Positions 34,314-43,276 of a stretch of DNA of 64,000 nt are shown here, piece after piece. The translations under genes and the position numbers were made by a program. The notes beneath the pieces were generated by a model. It was not told the origin of the DNA. It did no database searches and saw only the letters and a program-made list of their open reading frames with translations. Every line of letters begins with the position of its first letter. Positions within the stretch are counted from its first letter, which is position 1. Source of the stretch: Dongia_A sp035695765 (GTDB taxonomy: Bacteria; Pseudomonadota; Alphaproteobacteria; Dongiales; Dongiaceae); NCBI GenBank assembly GCA_035695765.1, contig DASRRI010000033.1, positions 1-64,000 of the forward strand, given 5' to 3'.

Positions 34314-36200
34314 ATGGCAATTGAGGCAAACGCGGAGCGCGTCGGCCAGTGGCAGGCGGTCAAGAACCTCTTGCCGCATCTGTGGTCGCGCATCGGCTGG
34401 GACCTGCGGGCGCGGGTCGGCGCCGCAGTGGCATGCCTGATCGTCGCGAAGGTCGCCAACGTCTATGTCCCTATTCTATTTAAGGCCATGGTGGACGTCC
34501 TGTCGCCACATGTGGGGCAGGGCGCTGCGTCCGGCACGGCGGCTGTCATCGCGGTTCCGATCGGGCTGCTCATCGCGTATGGCCTGGCGCGCATTGCGAC
34601 CCAGCTGTTCTCCGAATTGCGCGACGGCATCTTCGCCCGCGTGGCCCAGCGCGCGATCCGCAATGTCGCGCTGCAGACCTTCCGCCACTTGCACGCCCTC
34701 TCGCTGAAGTTCCACTTGGACCGGCAGACCGGCGGCCTCACCCGCGCCATCGAGCGCGGCGCCAAGGGCATCGAGTTCCTTCTGTTCTTCGTGCTGTTCA
34801 ACGTGCTGCCGACCCTGCTCGAGATCGGCATGGTCTGCATCATCCTGTGGGCGCTCTATGACTGGCGGTTCGCGCTGGCGACGGCGGCGACCATCGGCGG
34901 CTATGTCTGGTACACCCTCAGCGTCACCGAGTGGCGCATCAAGTACCGCCGCGACATGAACGAATCCGACCAGAGCGCCAATACCAAGGCGGTCGATTCG
35001 CTGCTGAATTTCGAGACCGTCAAGTATTTCAACAACGAGGAGCACGAGGCACGGCGCTACGACGTCGCGCTCCAGGCCTATGAGCATGCGGCGGTGAAGT
35101 CGCGCACGACGCTGGCCGCGCTCAATATCGGCCAGGCCTTCATCATCGCGATCGGCGTCACCATCATGATGACCATGGCGGCCTATGGTGTCGCGGACCG
35201 CTCGATGACGGTCGGCGACTTCGTGCTGGTCAATGCGTACCTCATCCAGCTTTATCTGCCGCTCAACTTCCTCGGGACAGTCTATCGCGAGATCCGGCAG
35301 TCGCTGATCGACATGGAGGCGATGTTCGCGTTGCTGCATGTCGACGTCGACGTGCAGGATAAGCCGGGCGCGCGGCCCATCCACGTAACATCGGGCGAGG
35401 TCGAGTTCGAGAATGTGATGTTCGGCTACGATCCGCGCCGTCCGATCCTGAAGGGCATCAGCTTCCGCATTCCGCCCGGCAAGACTCTCGCCATCGTCGG
35501 TCCCTCGGGGGCGGGAAAATCCACCATCTCGCGCCTTTTGTTCCGCTTCTATGACGTGACCAGCGGCCGAATCCTGATCGACGGGCAGGATGTCTGCGAC
35601 GTGCAGCAGCAGAGCCTGCGCTCCGCCATCGGAATCGTGCCGCAGGATACGGTGCTGTTCAACGATACGGTCGAATACAACATCGCTTACGGCAAGCCCG
35701 GAGCCAGCCACGCGGAGATCGAGCAGGCCGCATGGATGGCCCATATCTCCGACTTCATCGCCAAATTGCCGGACGGTTACCAGACCCGCGTCGGCGAGCG
35801 CGGACTGAAGCTCTCCGGCGGTGAGAAGCAGCGGGTCGCGATCGCGCGCACCATCCTCAAGTCGCCGCCGATCCTGCTGTTCGACGAAGCGACCTCCGCG
35901 CTGGATACCCAGACCGAGCGCGAGATCCAGACCAACCTCAAGGAACTGTCGCGCAACCGCACGACCCTGGTCATCGCCCACCGCCTCAGCACCATCGTCG
36001 ATGCGGACGAGATCATCGTCTTGAGCGACGGTCGGATTGCCGAGCGCGGGCGCCACGGCGCATTGCTGCAGCAGGACGGCATCTATGCCGCCATGTGGTG
36101 GCGCCAGCAGGAAGCGGCCGAGCGTAAGTTGCGCGGCGTCGACCAGGCGCTCGACATCGACGCTTCGCCGCCCAAGGTGCCGGTCGAGGCGGCGAAGTGA
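34314..36200 (+). CDS. Atm1/HMT-type ABC exporter (fused permease-ATPase)
   Basis: This inner-membrane half-transporter has 628 aa and works as a homodimer. Six helices span residues ~35-340; the family signature region reads LKFHLDRQTGGLTRAIERG and DSLLNFETVKYFNNE, as in Atm1 and NaAtm1. The ATPase has Walker A (GPSGAGKSTISRL), the signature KLSGGEKQRVAIART, Walker B (ILLFDEATSALD) and the H-loop (VIAHRLSTI). Bacterial Atm1 exports glutathione-bound metals or sulfur species. ATG 34314 follows AGGA. The stop overlaps the meaB start (GTGA), so the two are translated together, an unexpected partner for MeaB. Confidence 0.92.
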   Translation: MAIEANAERVGQWQAVKNLLPHLWSRIGWDLRARVGAAVACLIVAKVANVYVPILFKAMVDVLSPHVGQGAASGTAAVIAVPIGLLIAYGLARIATQLFSELRDGIFARVAQRAIRNVALQTFRHLHALSLKFHLDRQTGGLTRAIERGAKGIEFLLFFVLFNVLPTLLEIGMVCIILWALYDWRFALATAATIGGYVWYTLSVTEWRIKYRRDMNESDQSANTKAVDSLLNFETVKYFNNEEHEARRYDVALQAYEHAAVKSRTTLAALNIGQAFIIAIGVTIMMTMAAYGVADRSMTVGDFVLVNAYLIQLYLPLNFLGTVYREIRQSLIDMEAMFALLHVDVDVQDKPGARPIHVTSGEVEFENVMFGYDPRRPILKGISFRIPPGKTLAIVGPSGAGKSTISRLLFRFYDVTSGRILIDGQDVCDVQQQSLRSAIGIVPQDTVLFNDTVEYNIAYGKPGASHAEIEQAAWMAHISDFIAKLPDGYQTRVGERGLKLSGGEKQRVAIARTILKSPPILLFDEATSALDTQTEREIQTNLKELSRNRTTLVIAHRLSTIVDADEIIVLSDGRIAERGRHGALLQQDGIYAAMWWRQQEAAERKLRGVDQALDIDASPPKVPVEAAK

Positions 36201-37180
36201 GCGCCGAGGAGCTCGCCGACAAGATAAAGTCCGGCGACCGCCGCGCGCTGGCGCGCGGCATCACCTTGGTGGAATCACGGCGCGAGGATCATCGGCTGTC
36301 GGCGGAAAAGCTGCTCGACCTGCTGCTGCCCAAGACCGGCAAGTCGATCCGCCTTGGGATTTCGGGCCCGCCCGGTGTCGGCAAATCGACCTTCATCGAA
36401 TCCTTCGGCCAGTACCTGATCGAGGAGGGACACAAGGTCGCTGTCCTCGCCATCGACCCGTCCTCGAAAATTTCCGGCGGCTCCATCCTCGGCGACAAGA
36501 CCCGCATGACGGAGCTCGCCAAGCGCAAGGAGGCCTTCATACGTCCCAGCCCCGCCGGCGAAACCTTGGGCGGCGTCGCACGCCGCACGCGGGAGGCGCT
36601 GCTGCTGTGCGAGGCGGCGGGCTTCGATGTCGTGATCGTCGAGACGGTTGGCGTCGGCCAGTCGGAAACGGCGGTTGCGGAGATGACCGACATGTTCCTG
36701 CTGCTCCTCAGCCCCGGCGGCGGCGATGATCTGCAGGGCGTGAAGCGCGGCGTGATGGAGTTGGCCGACCTCCTCATCGTCAACAAGGCAGATGGGGATC
36801 TCTCCGCCGCGGCTGAACGCACTGCCTCCGACTTCGCTCACGCCTTGCGGCTGATGCATGCGCTGCACGCCGACTGGCAGCCCAGCGTTGTCAAATGCTC
36901 GGCGTTGAAGGGCGAGGGCATGGCTTCGGTGTGGGATAAGGTCCAAGCCTTCCGCAAGGCCACGGCCAAGACGGGTGAGTTCGAAAGCCGGCGCCGCGAT
37001 CAGGCCAGGAACTGGCTGTGGCAGGAAGTGAGTGACGGGCTTTTGGAGCGGGTGAGGTCCGACCCCGATCTGGCCAATCGGCTGGCCCGGCTGGAGACCA
37101 AGGTCAGTCAGCGCAAAGCCTCGCCCGCTGCCGCCGCGCGCTCGCTGCTTTCGAGCTTTTTCAAGGGGTTGGACGACTAG
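36197..37180 (+). CDS. meaB: Methylmalonyl-CoA mutase-associated GTPase MeaB
   Basis: This cytoplasmic G3E-family GTPase has 327 aa. It protects the mutase and gates loading of adenosylcobalamin. Walker A is GPPGVGKS (residues 57-64). Switch elements include IDPSS and ETVGVGQSE, and the base-specificity motif is NKADGD. A C-terminal helical dimerisation arm with RRRDQARNWLWQEV is present. GTG 36197 overlaps the exporter stop by 4 bases. Its client, methylmalonyl-CoA mutase, is encoded upstream on the same strand beyond the coiled-coil and exporter genes. Confidence 0.95.
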   Translation: MSAEELADKIKSGDRRALARGITLVESRREDHRLSAEKLLDLLLPKTGKSIRLGISGPPGVGKSTFIESFGQYLIEEGHKVAVLAIDPSSKISGGSILGDKTRMTELAKRKEAFIRPSPAGETLGGVARRTREALLLCEAAGFDVVIVETVGVGQSETAVAEMTDMFLLLLSPGGGDDLQGVKRGVMELADLLIVNKADGDLSAAAERTASDFAHALRLMHALHADWQPSVVKCSALKGEGMASVWDKVQAFRKATAKTGEFESRRRDQARNWLWQEVSDGLLERVRSDPDLANRLARLETKVSQRKASPAAAARSLLSSFFKGLDD

Positions 37181-37316
37181 CGACCGCCCTCCGCCAGCGG
37201 AATCACCTTGACGCCAGCGCCCCCCTTCTCTAAAACCCGCGCGACCCCGGCCGGCAGGTAACGCTTGTCCGGCCCCTTTGTTTTGACGAAGCCGCTGAAG
37301 AAAAAGGATTTTTACC

Positions 37317-37610
37317 ATGGCCCGGCGTTGCGATATCACCGGCAAAGGCGTGCAGGTTGGCAACCACGTCAGCCACGCCAACAACAAGACCAAGCGGCGC
37401 TTCCTGCCGAACCTGCAGGTGACCTCCCTGCTGTCGGACGCGCTCGGGCAGCTGGTGAAGCTCCGGCTCACGGTGAATGCGATCCGCACGATCGAGCATA
37501 ATGGCGGCCTCGACGCCTATCTGCTGTCGACCCCCGATGCCAAGCTGCCGGCCGATGCGCGCCGCCTGAAGCGCCGCATCGAAAAGGCGGCCGAGCGTCT
37601 CGCTGCCTAA
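37317..37610 (+). CDS. rpmB: 50S ribosomal protein L28
   Basis: This protein of the large ribosomal subunit has 97 aa. It begins MARRCDITGKGVQVGNHVSH with HANNKTKRRFLPNLQ following, the family hallmark. ATG 37317 is preceded by AAAAAGGA. The C-terminal extension rich in Arg and Lys (DARRLKRRIEKAAERL) is typical of alphaproteobacterial L28. A Rho-independent terminator follows 40 bp later, so it is a single-gene transcript or the end of one. Confidence 0.97.
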   Translation: MARRCDITGKGVQVGNHVSHANNKTKRRFLPNLQVTSLLSDALGQLVKLRLTVNAIRTIEHNGGLDAYLLSTPDAKLPADARRLKRRIEKAAERLAA

Positions 37611-37650
37611 GAGGCGCGGCGCCGGCTGAGCCGGTGAAGAGAGTTTGAAC

Positions 37651-37685
37651 AACCCGCGCGGCCCGATCGGCTTCGCGGGTTTTTC
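37651..37685 (+). terminator. Rho-independent terminator of rpmB
   Basis: The stem aacccgcg/cgcgggtt surrounds a GC-rich inner loop and is followed by a T-run (gggtttttcg). It lies 40 bp past the rpmB stop. A smaller hairpin (gccggct-ga-gccggt) is found just upstream. Confidence 0.8.
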
Positions 37686-37832
37686 GTGAGTGGGTGGCGC
37701 CGCGGGCCTGGACCTGCGGCCACCAGCCTTCGCACCGGGCGCATCCCGGAACGCGCGGGCAAGAGCGTAACCCCGTGAAACCTTTCGGCTCGCCCGGGCT
37801 GTCATCCCGGTCACCGAGGAAGGGAGCAAAGA

Positions 37833-38663
37833 ATGTTTGCCGATCTGGTGGCGGGCCTCAACACCCTGCCGACCGAATCCATGCTCGTGATCGAGCTGGT
37901 CGTTGTCTTCAGTCTCATCCCTGTCATGCTGCGCCCGTTCGGGGCGGCGGGCATGTTCATCTTCATCGCCGTCGGCATCATCGCCGCCAATGTGCAGGTG
38001 CTGAAGGCAGCTACGTTCAGCTTCTACGCTTCGCCGATCCCGCTGGGGACGGTCGCGTTCTCCGCGACCTATATCGCGACCGATGTGCTGACCGAATATT
38101 ACGGCCGCGCCACGGCGAGGAAGGCTGTGTGGCTCGGCTTCTCCGCCATGCTGTTGATGACCGTGATGATGCTGCTGATCATGGGCTACAAGCCGATGAC
38201 CGCCGAGGAAGCGGGCGAGGGCATGGCCTGGGCTCTCCCGAACGACGAGCACATCAAGGCGCTCTACATGCCGCAGGCGACGTTGCTCATCTCCGGCCTC
38301 AGCTCGTACCTGATCAGCCAGTTCAACGACATCTTCGTGTTCCAGAAGATCCGGAAATTGACCGGCCGCGGGCAACTCTGGGCGCGCGCCTGCGGCTCGA
38401 CCGCCGTCTCGGCGCTGGTCGATAACACGGTGTTCTCGACCCTCGCCTGGTACGTGTTTCCGCGCCTGCTCGGCCAGACCGATCAGGCCGTGGATCTCTA
38501 CACCCTCATCTTCACCTTCATCCTCGGCACCTACTGGATCCGCCTGGCGATGGCGTTCCTCGAAGCGCCTGCCATCTATGCCGCGCGCTACTTCCTGCCG
38601 GAGGAAGACCGCCGGGCCTACGAAGCGCGTGATGGCAGTCCGATGGCGCACGCGGCCGCATGA
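37833..38663 (+). CDS. Queuosine precursor transporter (YhhQ/VUT family)
   Basis: This inner-membrane protein of 276 aa has about six helices. The family signature is seen in TVAFSATYIATDVLTEYYG, with YIATDVLTEYYGR as the core, and in LISQFNDIFVFQKIRKLTG. YhhQ proteins import queuine or preQ0/preQ1. ATG 37833 follows GGGAG. The stop codon overlaps the tgt start (ATGA), which supports the assignment, since Tgt inserts the salvaged base into tRNA. The first ~145 bases after the rpmB terminator form a GC-rich, probably structured leader in which I could not recognise a known riboswitch. Confidence 0.92.
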   Translation: MFADLVAGLNTLPTESMLVIELVVVFSLIPVMLRPFGAAGMFIFIAVGIIAANVQVLKAATFSFYASPIPLGTVAFSATYIATDVLTEYYGRATARKAVWLGFSAMLLMTVMMLLIMGYKPMTAEEAGEGMAWALPNDEHIKALYMPQATLLISGLSSYLISQFNDIFVFQKIRKLTGRGQLWARACGSTAVSALVDNTVFSTLAWYVFPRLLGQTDQAVDLYTLIFTFILGTYWIRLAMAFLEAPAIYAARYFLPEEDRRAYEARDGSPMAHAAA

Positions 38664-39850
38664 GTCTTGCCTACCCCAACTTTGCGTTCGATATCCTCGC
38701 CGAAGACCCGAAGGGGACACGGGCGCGGTTGGGGCGGCTCACCACGCCGCATGGCGTGCTGGCTACGCCCGCCTTCATCTTCTGCGCCACCAAGGCGGCG
38801 ATGAAGGCGGCCTCGCCGGCGGCGCTGCGGGATGAGAAGACGACGATCATCCTCTCCAACACCTATCATCTGATGCTGCAGCCGGGCGCGGAGCTGGTGG
38901 CAAAGTTGGGTGGGCTGCATCGGTTCATGGGCTGGGACGGGCCGATGCTGACCGATTCCGGCGGGTTCCAGATTTTCAGCCTGGGCCATGGCTCGGTTGC
39001 GGACGAGATCAAGGGACGGCGCGATATCGCGCGGCCCAAGACCCTGCTGAAGATCAACGAAAAGGGCGCGGCCTTCCGCTCCTATATCGACGGCAGCAAG
39101 CATCTGCTGACGCCGGAAAGCTCGATCGACATCCAGCGCAAGCTCGGCGCCGACCTCATCGTCACGTTCGACGAATGCACGCCTTATCACTCCGACCGCA
39201 AATATACCGAACGCTCGCTGCGCCTCAGCAACCGCTGGGCCGACCGCTGCATCACCGAGTTCGATCGCGGCCATGACGGTCGCCAAGCGCTCTATGGAAT
39301 TTTGCAGGGTGGGGTGTACCAGGACCTCCGCCACGAGGCAGCGGAATATGTCAATGACCGCCCGTTCTTCGGCAATGCCGTCGGCGGCACGCTTGGCGGC
39401 ACCAGCGCGGAGATGGACGAGGTCGTGGGCTACGCAATGGAAAAGCTCAATCGACATCGCCCGACGCATCTGCTCGGCATCGGCGGCTTTCGCGACATCT
39501 TCGCCGGCGTCGCGCAGGGCATCGATACGTTCGACTGCGTCAGCCCAACGCGTATCGCCCGCCACGGCGCGGCCCTGATGCCGGGCGTGAAAGGCGAGCG
39601 CGTCAATCTCAAGAACGCGCGCTTCAAGGAAGACGGCGCGCCGGTGGACGAAGCGTGCGACTGCTATTGCTGCCGCAACTTCTCCCGCGCCTACGTCCAT
39701 CACCTCATCAAGGCGGAAGAGCTGCTCGGCATGCAGCTCCTGACCCAGCACAACATCGCCGTGATGAACCGCCTGATGCGCGAAGTGCAGGCGGCTATTC
39801 CCGAAGGGCGGCTGGACGAGCTCAAGAAACGCTGGGTCGCGGATCGGTGA
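38660..39850 (+). CDS. tgt: tRNA-guanine transglycosylase
   Basis: This cytoplasmic enzyme of 396 aa exchanges G34 in GU(N) anticodons for preQ1 on the way to queuosine. The pocket motif LTDSGGFQIFSLG holds a catalytic Asp, and TFDECTPYHSD is a further family hallmark. The zinc site is CDCYCC (C-x-C-x2-C) with His 26 residues after the last Cys (LLTQHN). ATG 38660 overlaps the transporter stop, so the two are translationally coupled. It works with the transporter to salvage or use preQ1. Confidence 0.97.
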   Translation: MSLAYPNFAFDILAEDPKGTRARLGRLTTPHGVLATPAFIFCATKAAMKAASPAALRDEKTTIILSNTYHLMLQPGAELVAKLGGLHRFMGWDGPMLTDSGGFQIFSLGHGSVADEIKGRRDIARPKTLLKINEKGAAFRSYIDGSKHLLTPESSIDIQRKLGADLIVTFDECTPYHSDRKYTERSLRLSNRWADRCITEFDRGHDGRQALYGILQGGVYQDLRHEAAEYVNDRPFFGNAVGGTLGGTSAEMDEVVGYAMEKLNRHRPTHLLGIGGFRDIFAGVAQGIDTFDCVSPTRIARHGAALMPGVKGERVNLKNARFKEDGAPVDEACDCYCCRNFSRAYVHHLIKAEELLGMQLLTQHNIAVMNRLMREVQAAIPEGRLDELKKRWVADR

Positions 39851-39957
39851 TCCCTGGCCTATGGCGGCATCGGCTGAACCAATTTGCTCCGACGCAGCCG
39901 GCCGTGCGAGGATCGTGACGCTTTCGTGACACGCCCCTGCCGCTGATCGGACTCCCT

Positions 39958-40800
39958 GTGACCCTTTCCTTCGAATGGACCTTGCTCGTCTTGCTGGCGG
40001 CAGTGATGCATGCCGGCTGGAACGTGCTGGTCAAGTTCGGTGACGACGCCCTGGTCAACATGACCCTGATCATGGGCATGGCTGGGCTCATCGCCCTCGC
40101 TTTCACGCCCTTCGTCTCGTTCCCGAATCCGGAAAGCTGGATCTTTCTCGCAGGATCGCTGCTGACCCACGTCGGCTATTACATCTTCCTGCTGTTCGGC
40201 TATCGCTATGGCGATCTGTCGCTGGTCTATCCGATCGCGCGCGGCTCGGCGCCGCTGCTGGTGGGCGTGACGTCCTGGATCTTCGTCGGCGAGGTGCTGT
40301 CCACCACCGAAATGCTAGGCGTCGCCGCGATCTCGGCAGGGATTTTCAGCCTGGCGATCGACCGCGCCCATGATCGCGAACACAAATGGCGGCCGGTGAT
40401 CTTCGGGCTGCTCACCGGCCTCACCATCATGAGCTACACCCTGTGCGACGGGCAGGGCGTGCGCGTTGCCGGCGACAAATACGGCTACATCGTCTGGCTG
40501 TTCCTGCTGGATGCGCCGGTACTCGTCCTTGTGGCGTGGCATCGGCGCGGCCCCGTGTTCTTCGCGCTGGTAGCCCGCCACTGGAAAGTGGGCGCCGTCG
40601 GCGGCGCGCTCTCCATGGCGGCCTACGGCATCGCAATCTACGCCATGAGCCAGGCCTTCATGGCGCAAGTGGCGGCGCTACGCGAGACCAGCGTGATCTT
40701 TGCCGCGATCTTCAGCACCATCATCCTGAAAGAGCGCTTCCACCCCCGCCGCTACGCCGCCGTCGCAATGGTGGCGCTGGGGGCGGTGCTGCTGCATTGA
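39958..40800 (+). CDS. EamA/DMT-family transporter
   Basis: An inner-membrane protein of 280 aa with ten predicted helices in two EamA halves. The first helix (FEWTLLVLLAAVMHAGWNVL) and LVYPIARGSAPLLVGVTSWI are typical, and the second half ends with ETSVIFAAIFSTIILKERFH, the EamA hallmark. It starts at GTG 39958, without a strong ribosome site. Members export amino acids or other metabolites; the substrate is unknown. It lies 107 bp after tgt and may be independent. Confidence 0.88.
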   Translation: MTLSFEWTLLVLLAAVMHAGWNVLVKFGDDALVNMTLIMGMAGLIALAFTPFVSFPNPESWIFLAGSLLTHVGYYIFLLFGYRYGDLSLVYPIARGSAPLLVGVTSWIFVGEVLSTTEMLGVAAISAGIFSLAIDRAHDREHKWRPVIFGLLTGLTIMSYTLCDGQGVRVAGDKYGYIVWLFLLDAPVLVLVAWHRRGPVFFALVARHWKVGAVGGALSMAAYGIAIYAMSQAFMAQVAALRETSVIFAAIFSTIILKERFHPRRYAAVAMVALGAVLLH

Positions 40801-40840
40801 CGGGAGTATTGCCTCACCACTTCTACTTCATCGCGTGCAA

Positions 40841-41137
40841 TCAATTGCCAGCGTGGTCGCGGTCTACCGTTTCCTGAGATTCGAACTCAAAGCCGACATG
40901 CGGAATTGCCGCAGCCGGATAACCGGCGGCCGAGAGCGCGTCTCGAAATTCAGCTTCGAGGTTCGGATCAGCGCGCAGGGCGTCACGCTCCCGGTCAGTC
41001 CTCGTCTTGATCCACATTGCTAGGTAACGCGGATCAATATCTGTTGCGCCGAAGCTCACAACTTGGGCCTTCCGACAACGCCGGCGCGCCAGCCGCCGAA
41101 TAGCTCGTCTGGTGCGCCAGAGGGCTAGGAAGGGCAT
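40841..41137 (-). CDS. Conserved hypothetical protein
   Basis: A small cytoplasmic protein of 98 aa from ATG 41137. I recognise the conserved core VVSFGATDIDPRYLAMWIKT and the C-terminal VGFEFESQETVDRDHAGN from uncharacterised bacterial proteins, but have no function for it. The N-terminus is strongly basic (RRAIRRLARRRCRK). There are no membrane helices or catalytic motifs. It lies 30 bp after the cyclophilin gene on the same strand and could share its transcript. Confidence 0.7.
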   Translation of the reverse strand: MPFLALWRTRRAIRRLARRRCRKAQVVSFGATDIDPRYLAMWIKTRTDRERDALRADPNLEAEFRDALSAAGYPAAAIPHVGFEFESQETVDRDHAGN

Positions 41138-41167
41138 CGGAACGCGGATGCTCTTCGCCGCCGCATT

Positions 41168-41644
41168 CTACGCCGCGAACTTCACGGTCTTGATCTTGTC
41201 GCCCTGCTTCAAGGCGTGCATGACTTCGAGCCCGTCCACCACCTTGCCGAAGACGGTGTGATTGTTGTCGAGGTGCGGCTGCGGCTCCAGCACCAGAAAG
41301 AATTGCGAACCGCCGGTGTCGCGGCCGCGATGCGCCATGGAGAGCGAGCCTTCGACGTGCTTGTGCGGATTGCCCTTCAGCTCGCACGCGATCTCCCAGC
41401 CCGGGCCGCCGGATCCGGTGCCATTCGGGCAGCCGCCCTGGGCGACGAAGCCGGGGATGACGCGGTGGAACTTCAGCCCGTCGTAGAAGCCGTCCTTCGC
41501 CAGCGTATAGAAATTGGCGACGGTGTTGGACGCCACGTCGGGATAGAACTCGATCGTGATGTCGCCGCGGTCGGTCGACATCACCGCCTTGGTGAGGGTC
41601 TTCAGCGTGTCGGGCGCGACGTCGTGGACCTTGAGCTTGGCCAT
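41168..41644 (-). CDS. Cyclophilin-type peptidyl-prolyl cis-trans isomerase
   Basis: This protein of 158 aa catalyses proline isomerisation during folding. It shows the cyclophilin pattern: FHRVIPGFVAQGG with the catalytic Arg, SLSMAHRGRDTGGSQFFLVL and NHTVFGKVVDGLEVM. There is no signal peptide, so it should be cytoplasmic (PpiB type). It ends the minus-strand cluster that begins with rlmH, though an 80-bp gap to rppH leaves room for its own promoter. Confidence 0.93.
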   Translation of the reverse strand: MAKLKVHDVAPDTLKTLTKAVMSTDRGDITIEFYPDVASNTVANFYTLAKDGFYDGLKFHRVIPGFVAQGGCPNGTGSGGPGWEIACELKGNPHKHVEGSLSMAHRGRDTGGSQFFLVLEPQPHLDNNHTVFGKVVDGLEVMHALKQGDKIKTVKFAA

Positions 41645-41724
41645 GATGATCTCCTGCTTACGAAAATTGGGCCTTTGGTAGCGGCCGCGGGCGCTGCTGT
41701 CGACCCCAATTCAGTGCCGCCAAT

Positions 41725-42246
41725 TCAGTGCCGGATGAGAGGCGCGAATTCCGCTATCAGGGCCTCGTAGAGCGAGCGCTTGAACGGCACGATCAGGTCC
41801 GGCAGCTCGGCTAGCTCGGCCCACCGCCAGGACGAGAATTCGGGATGTTCGGTCGCGATGTTGATGTCGCGGTCGGTGCCCAGGAACCGGAATGCAAACC
41901 ATTTCTGGCGCTGGCCGCGGAACCTTCCTTTCCACAAGAGCGGCACCAGCTCCACCGGCAAATCATAGGTCAGCCAATCGCGGCTCTCGCCGATGAAGCG
42001 GGCGCGGTCCGTGCCGATCTCCTCATGCATTTCCCGCCAGGCGGCCTGCAGCGGCTCCTCGTGCGTGTCGATGCCGCCTTGCGGCATTTGCCAGGCGGGG
42101 CCGGGATTATCGATGCGCTGCGCGACGAACACCTGGCCCTTCTGATTGACCAGCATGATGCCGACGCCCGGCCTGTACGGCAGTTGGGCAATCTGTTCGG
42201 TGGTCAAGGTAGGTGGCGGCGGATATTCCACGGAATGAAGATTCAC
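41725..42246 (-). CDS. rppH: RNA pyrophosphohydrolase RppH
   Basis: This cytoplasmic Nudix hydrolase of 173 aa removes 5' pyrophosphate from mRNA and so triggers decay. The Nudix box GGIDTHEEPLQAAWREMHEE is complete, and QKWFAFRFLG follows. It begins at GTG 42246; an in-frame GTG five codons later is an alternative start. It lies 13 bp after the polysaccharide deacetylase gene. Confidence 0.93.
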   Translation of the reverse strand: MNLHSVEYPPPPTLTTEQIAQLPYRPGVGIMLVNQKGQVFVAQRIDNPGPAWQMPQGGIDTHEEPLQAAWREMHEEIGTDRARFIGESRDWLTYDLPVELVPLLWKGRFRGQRQKWFAFRFLGTDRDINIATEHPEFSSWRWAELAELPDLIVPFKRSLYEALIAEFAPLIRH

Positions 42247-42259
42247 TAGGTTTAATTGT

Positions 42260-43264
42260 CTACTCTTTGACCAAGGCGCTCATGGGCACAAGCGAAATCT
42301 CGTCGCGCCCGACCAGAGCGCGCTGCCAGGCTGGAAACAGAGTCGCGGTGCTCGATGAATCGACGATGCCGAGCGCGGCACCGCGGCGGCGGGCCAGCGC
42401 CATGACGGACTGGATGGACCGCTCGATATCCGGCTCCGCCGCCTGCCCCGCGATCGTGTCGTCGGCGGCGAGAGTAAGCGGCGCGGTCACCGGCATGCCG
42501 ATAATGGCAAGGCCGGCTTTCTGCAGATGTTTCAGGATCGGCTGCAATGCAGTGGCATCCGCCAGAAATGATTCGCCTCCGGTGACGGCAACGCCTGCAA
42601 TCATCGGCGCGCGCGCAAGCATGGCATCCAGCCGCCGCAGATTTTCTTCGGGGCTGAACTGGCGCGCGAGGCCATCATCCGATGAGTCCTCCTGCAATGG
42701 CAGATCCAGCAAGGCTTCGTGTCCATAGGCGCGCGCCGCCGCAATCCACGCGGCAAGATCGGGTGCATCGCCGGCAAAGCTTAGGCTCGCTTCCGGCGGC
42801 GCGCCGGTGATGGCGCGCACCGTATCGGTGCGCTCGCGGCCGAGGCCGGTGATGACCAGCGCGACGCGCGGCGCTTCGGCGGAAACCGTGCTGGGCCGGC
42901 CGAATCGCCGCCACGCCGCCTGGTCGCCGCCTCCCTCGGAAAGCGCTGCGCCGGGATCGGGCGGATATCTGGCCAGCAGGTCGGACGGCGAGATGTCCTC
43001 CTCGATCGCAACGCTAACTGTGGTTTCCTTGGCGACCGGCGCCGCCGGCATGGACTGCAACTGCGTCCTTTGGGCCGGCCCTTGCGCTTGTGGAACGTCG
43101 GCGCCGGGCAGGCTGATGGTCGCAGGACCCAATTGGCCCAGTCCGCCGCTCAGGGCGATGTAGGCAATGCCGCCCGCGATCCCGATCACCAGCAGGCAGA
43201 TCACAAGAAAACCGGGGCCGCCGAACAGCCCGGAAACGGACTGTGGCGACCCCGGTGAACGCAA
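42260..43264 (-). CDS. Divergent polysaccharide deacetylase family protein
   Basis: A protein of 334 aa with one N-terminal helix (FLVICLLVIGIAGGIAYIAL), a Pro/Gln-rich linker, and a periplasmic domain from ~residue 130 (RVALVITGLGRERT, ALLDLPLQED). This matches the YibQ/DUF610 divergent deacetylases. The catalytic metal site of true deacetylases is altered in the family, and the role is unclear. The TTG start at 43264 is supported by AGGAGG eight bases upstream, which overlaps the ctpA stop. Its position after envC and ctpA suggests cell-envelope work. Confidence 0.88.
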   Translation of the reverse strand: MRSPGSPQSVSGLFGGPGFLVICLLVIGIAGGIAYIALSGGLGQLGPATISLPGADVPQAQGPAQRTQLQSMPAAPVAKETTVSVAIEEDISPSDLLARYPPDPGAALSEGGGDQAAWRRFGRPSTVSAEAPRVALVITGLGRERTDTVRAITGAPPEASLSFAGDAPDLAAWIAAARAYGHEALLDLPLQEDSSDDGLARQFSPEENLRRLDAMLARAPMIAGVAVTGGESFLADATALQPILKHLQKAGLAIIGMPVTAPLTLAADDTIAGQAAEPDIERSIQSVMALARRRGAALGIVDSSSTATLFPAWQRALVGRDEISLVPMSALVKE

Positions 43265-43276
43265 GGAAAGTGCCTC

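Noticed and set aside
37177..37311. Minus-strand open frame reading SGFVKTKGPDKRYLPAG between meaB and rpmB
   Set aside because: It looks protein-like but has no start codon, is 44 codons long and begins after a stop just inside the rpmB ribosome site. Likely chance.
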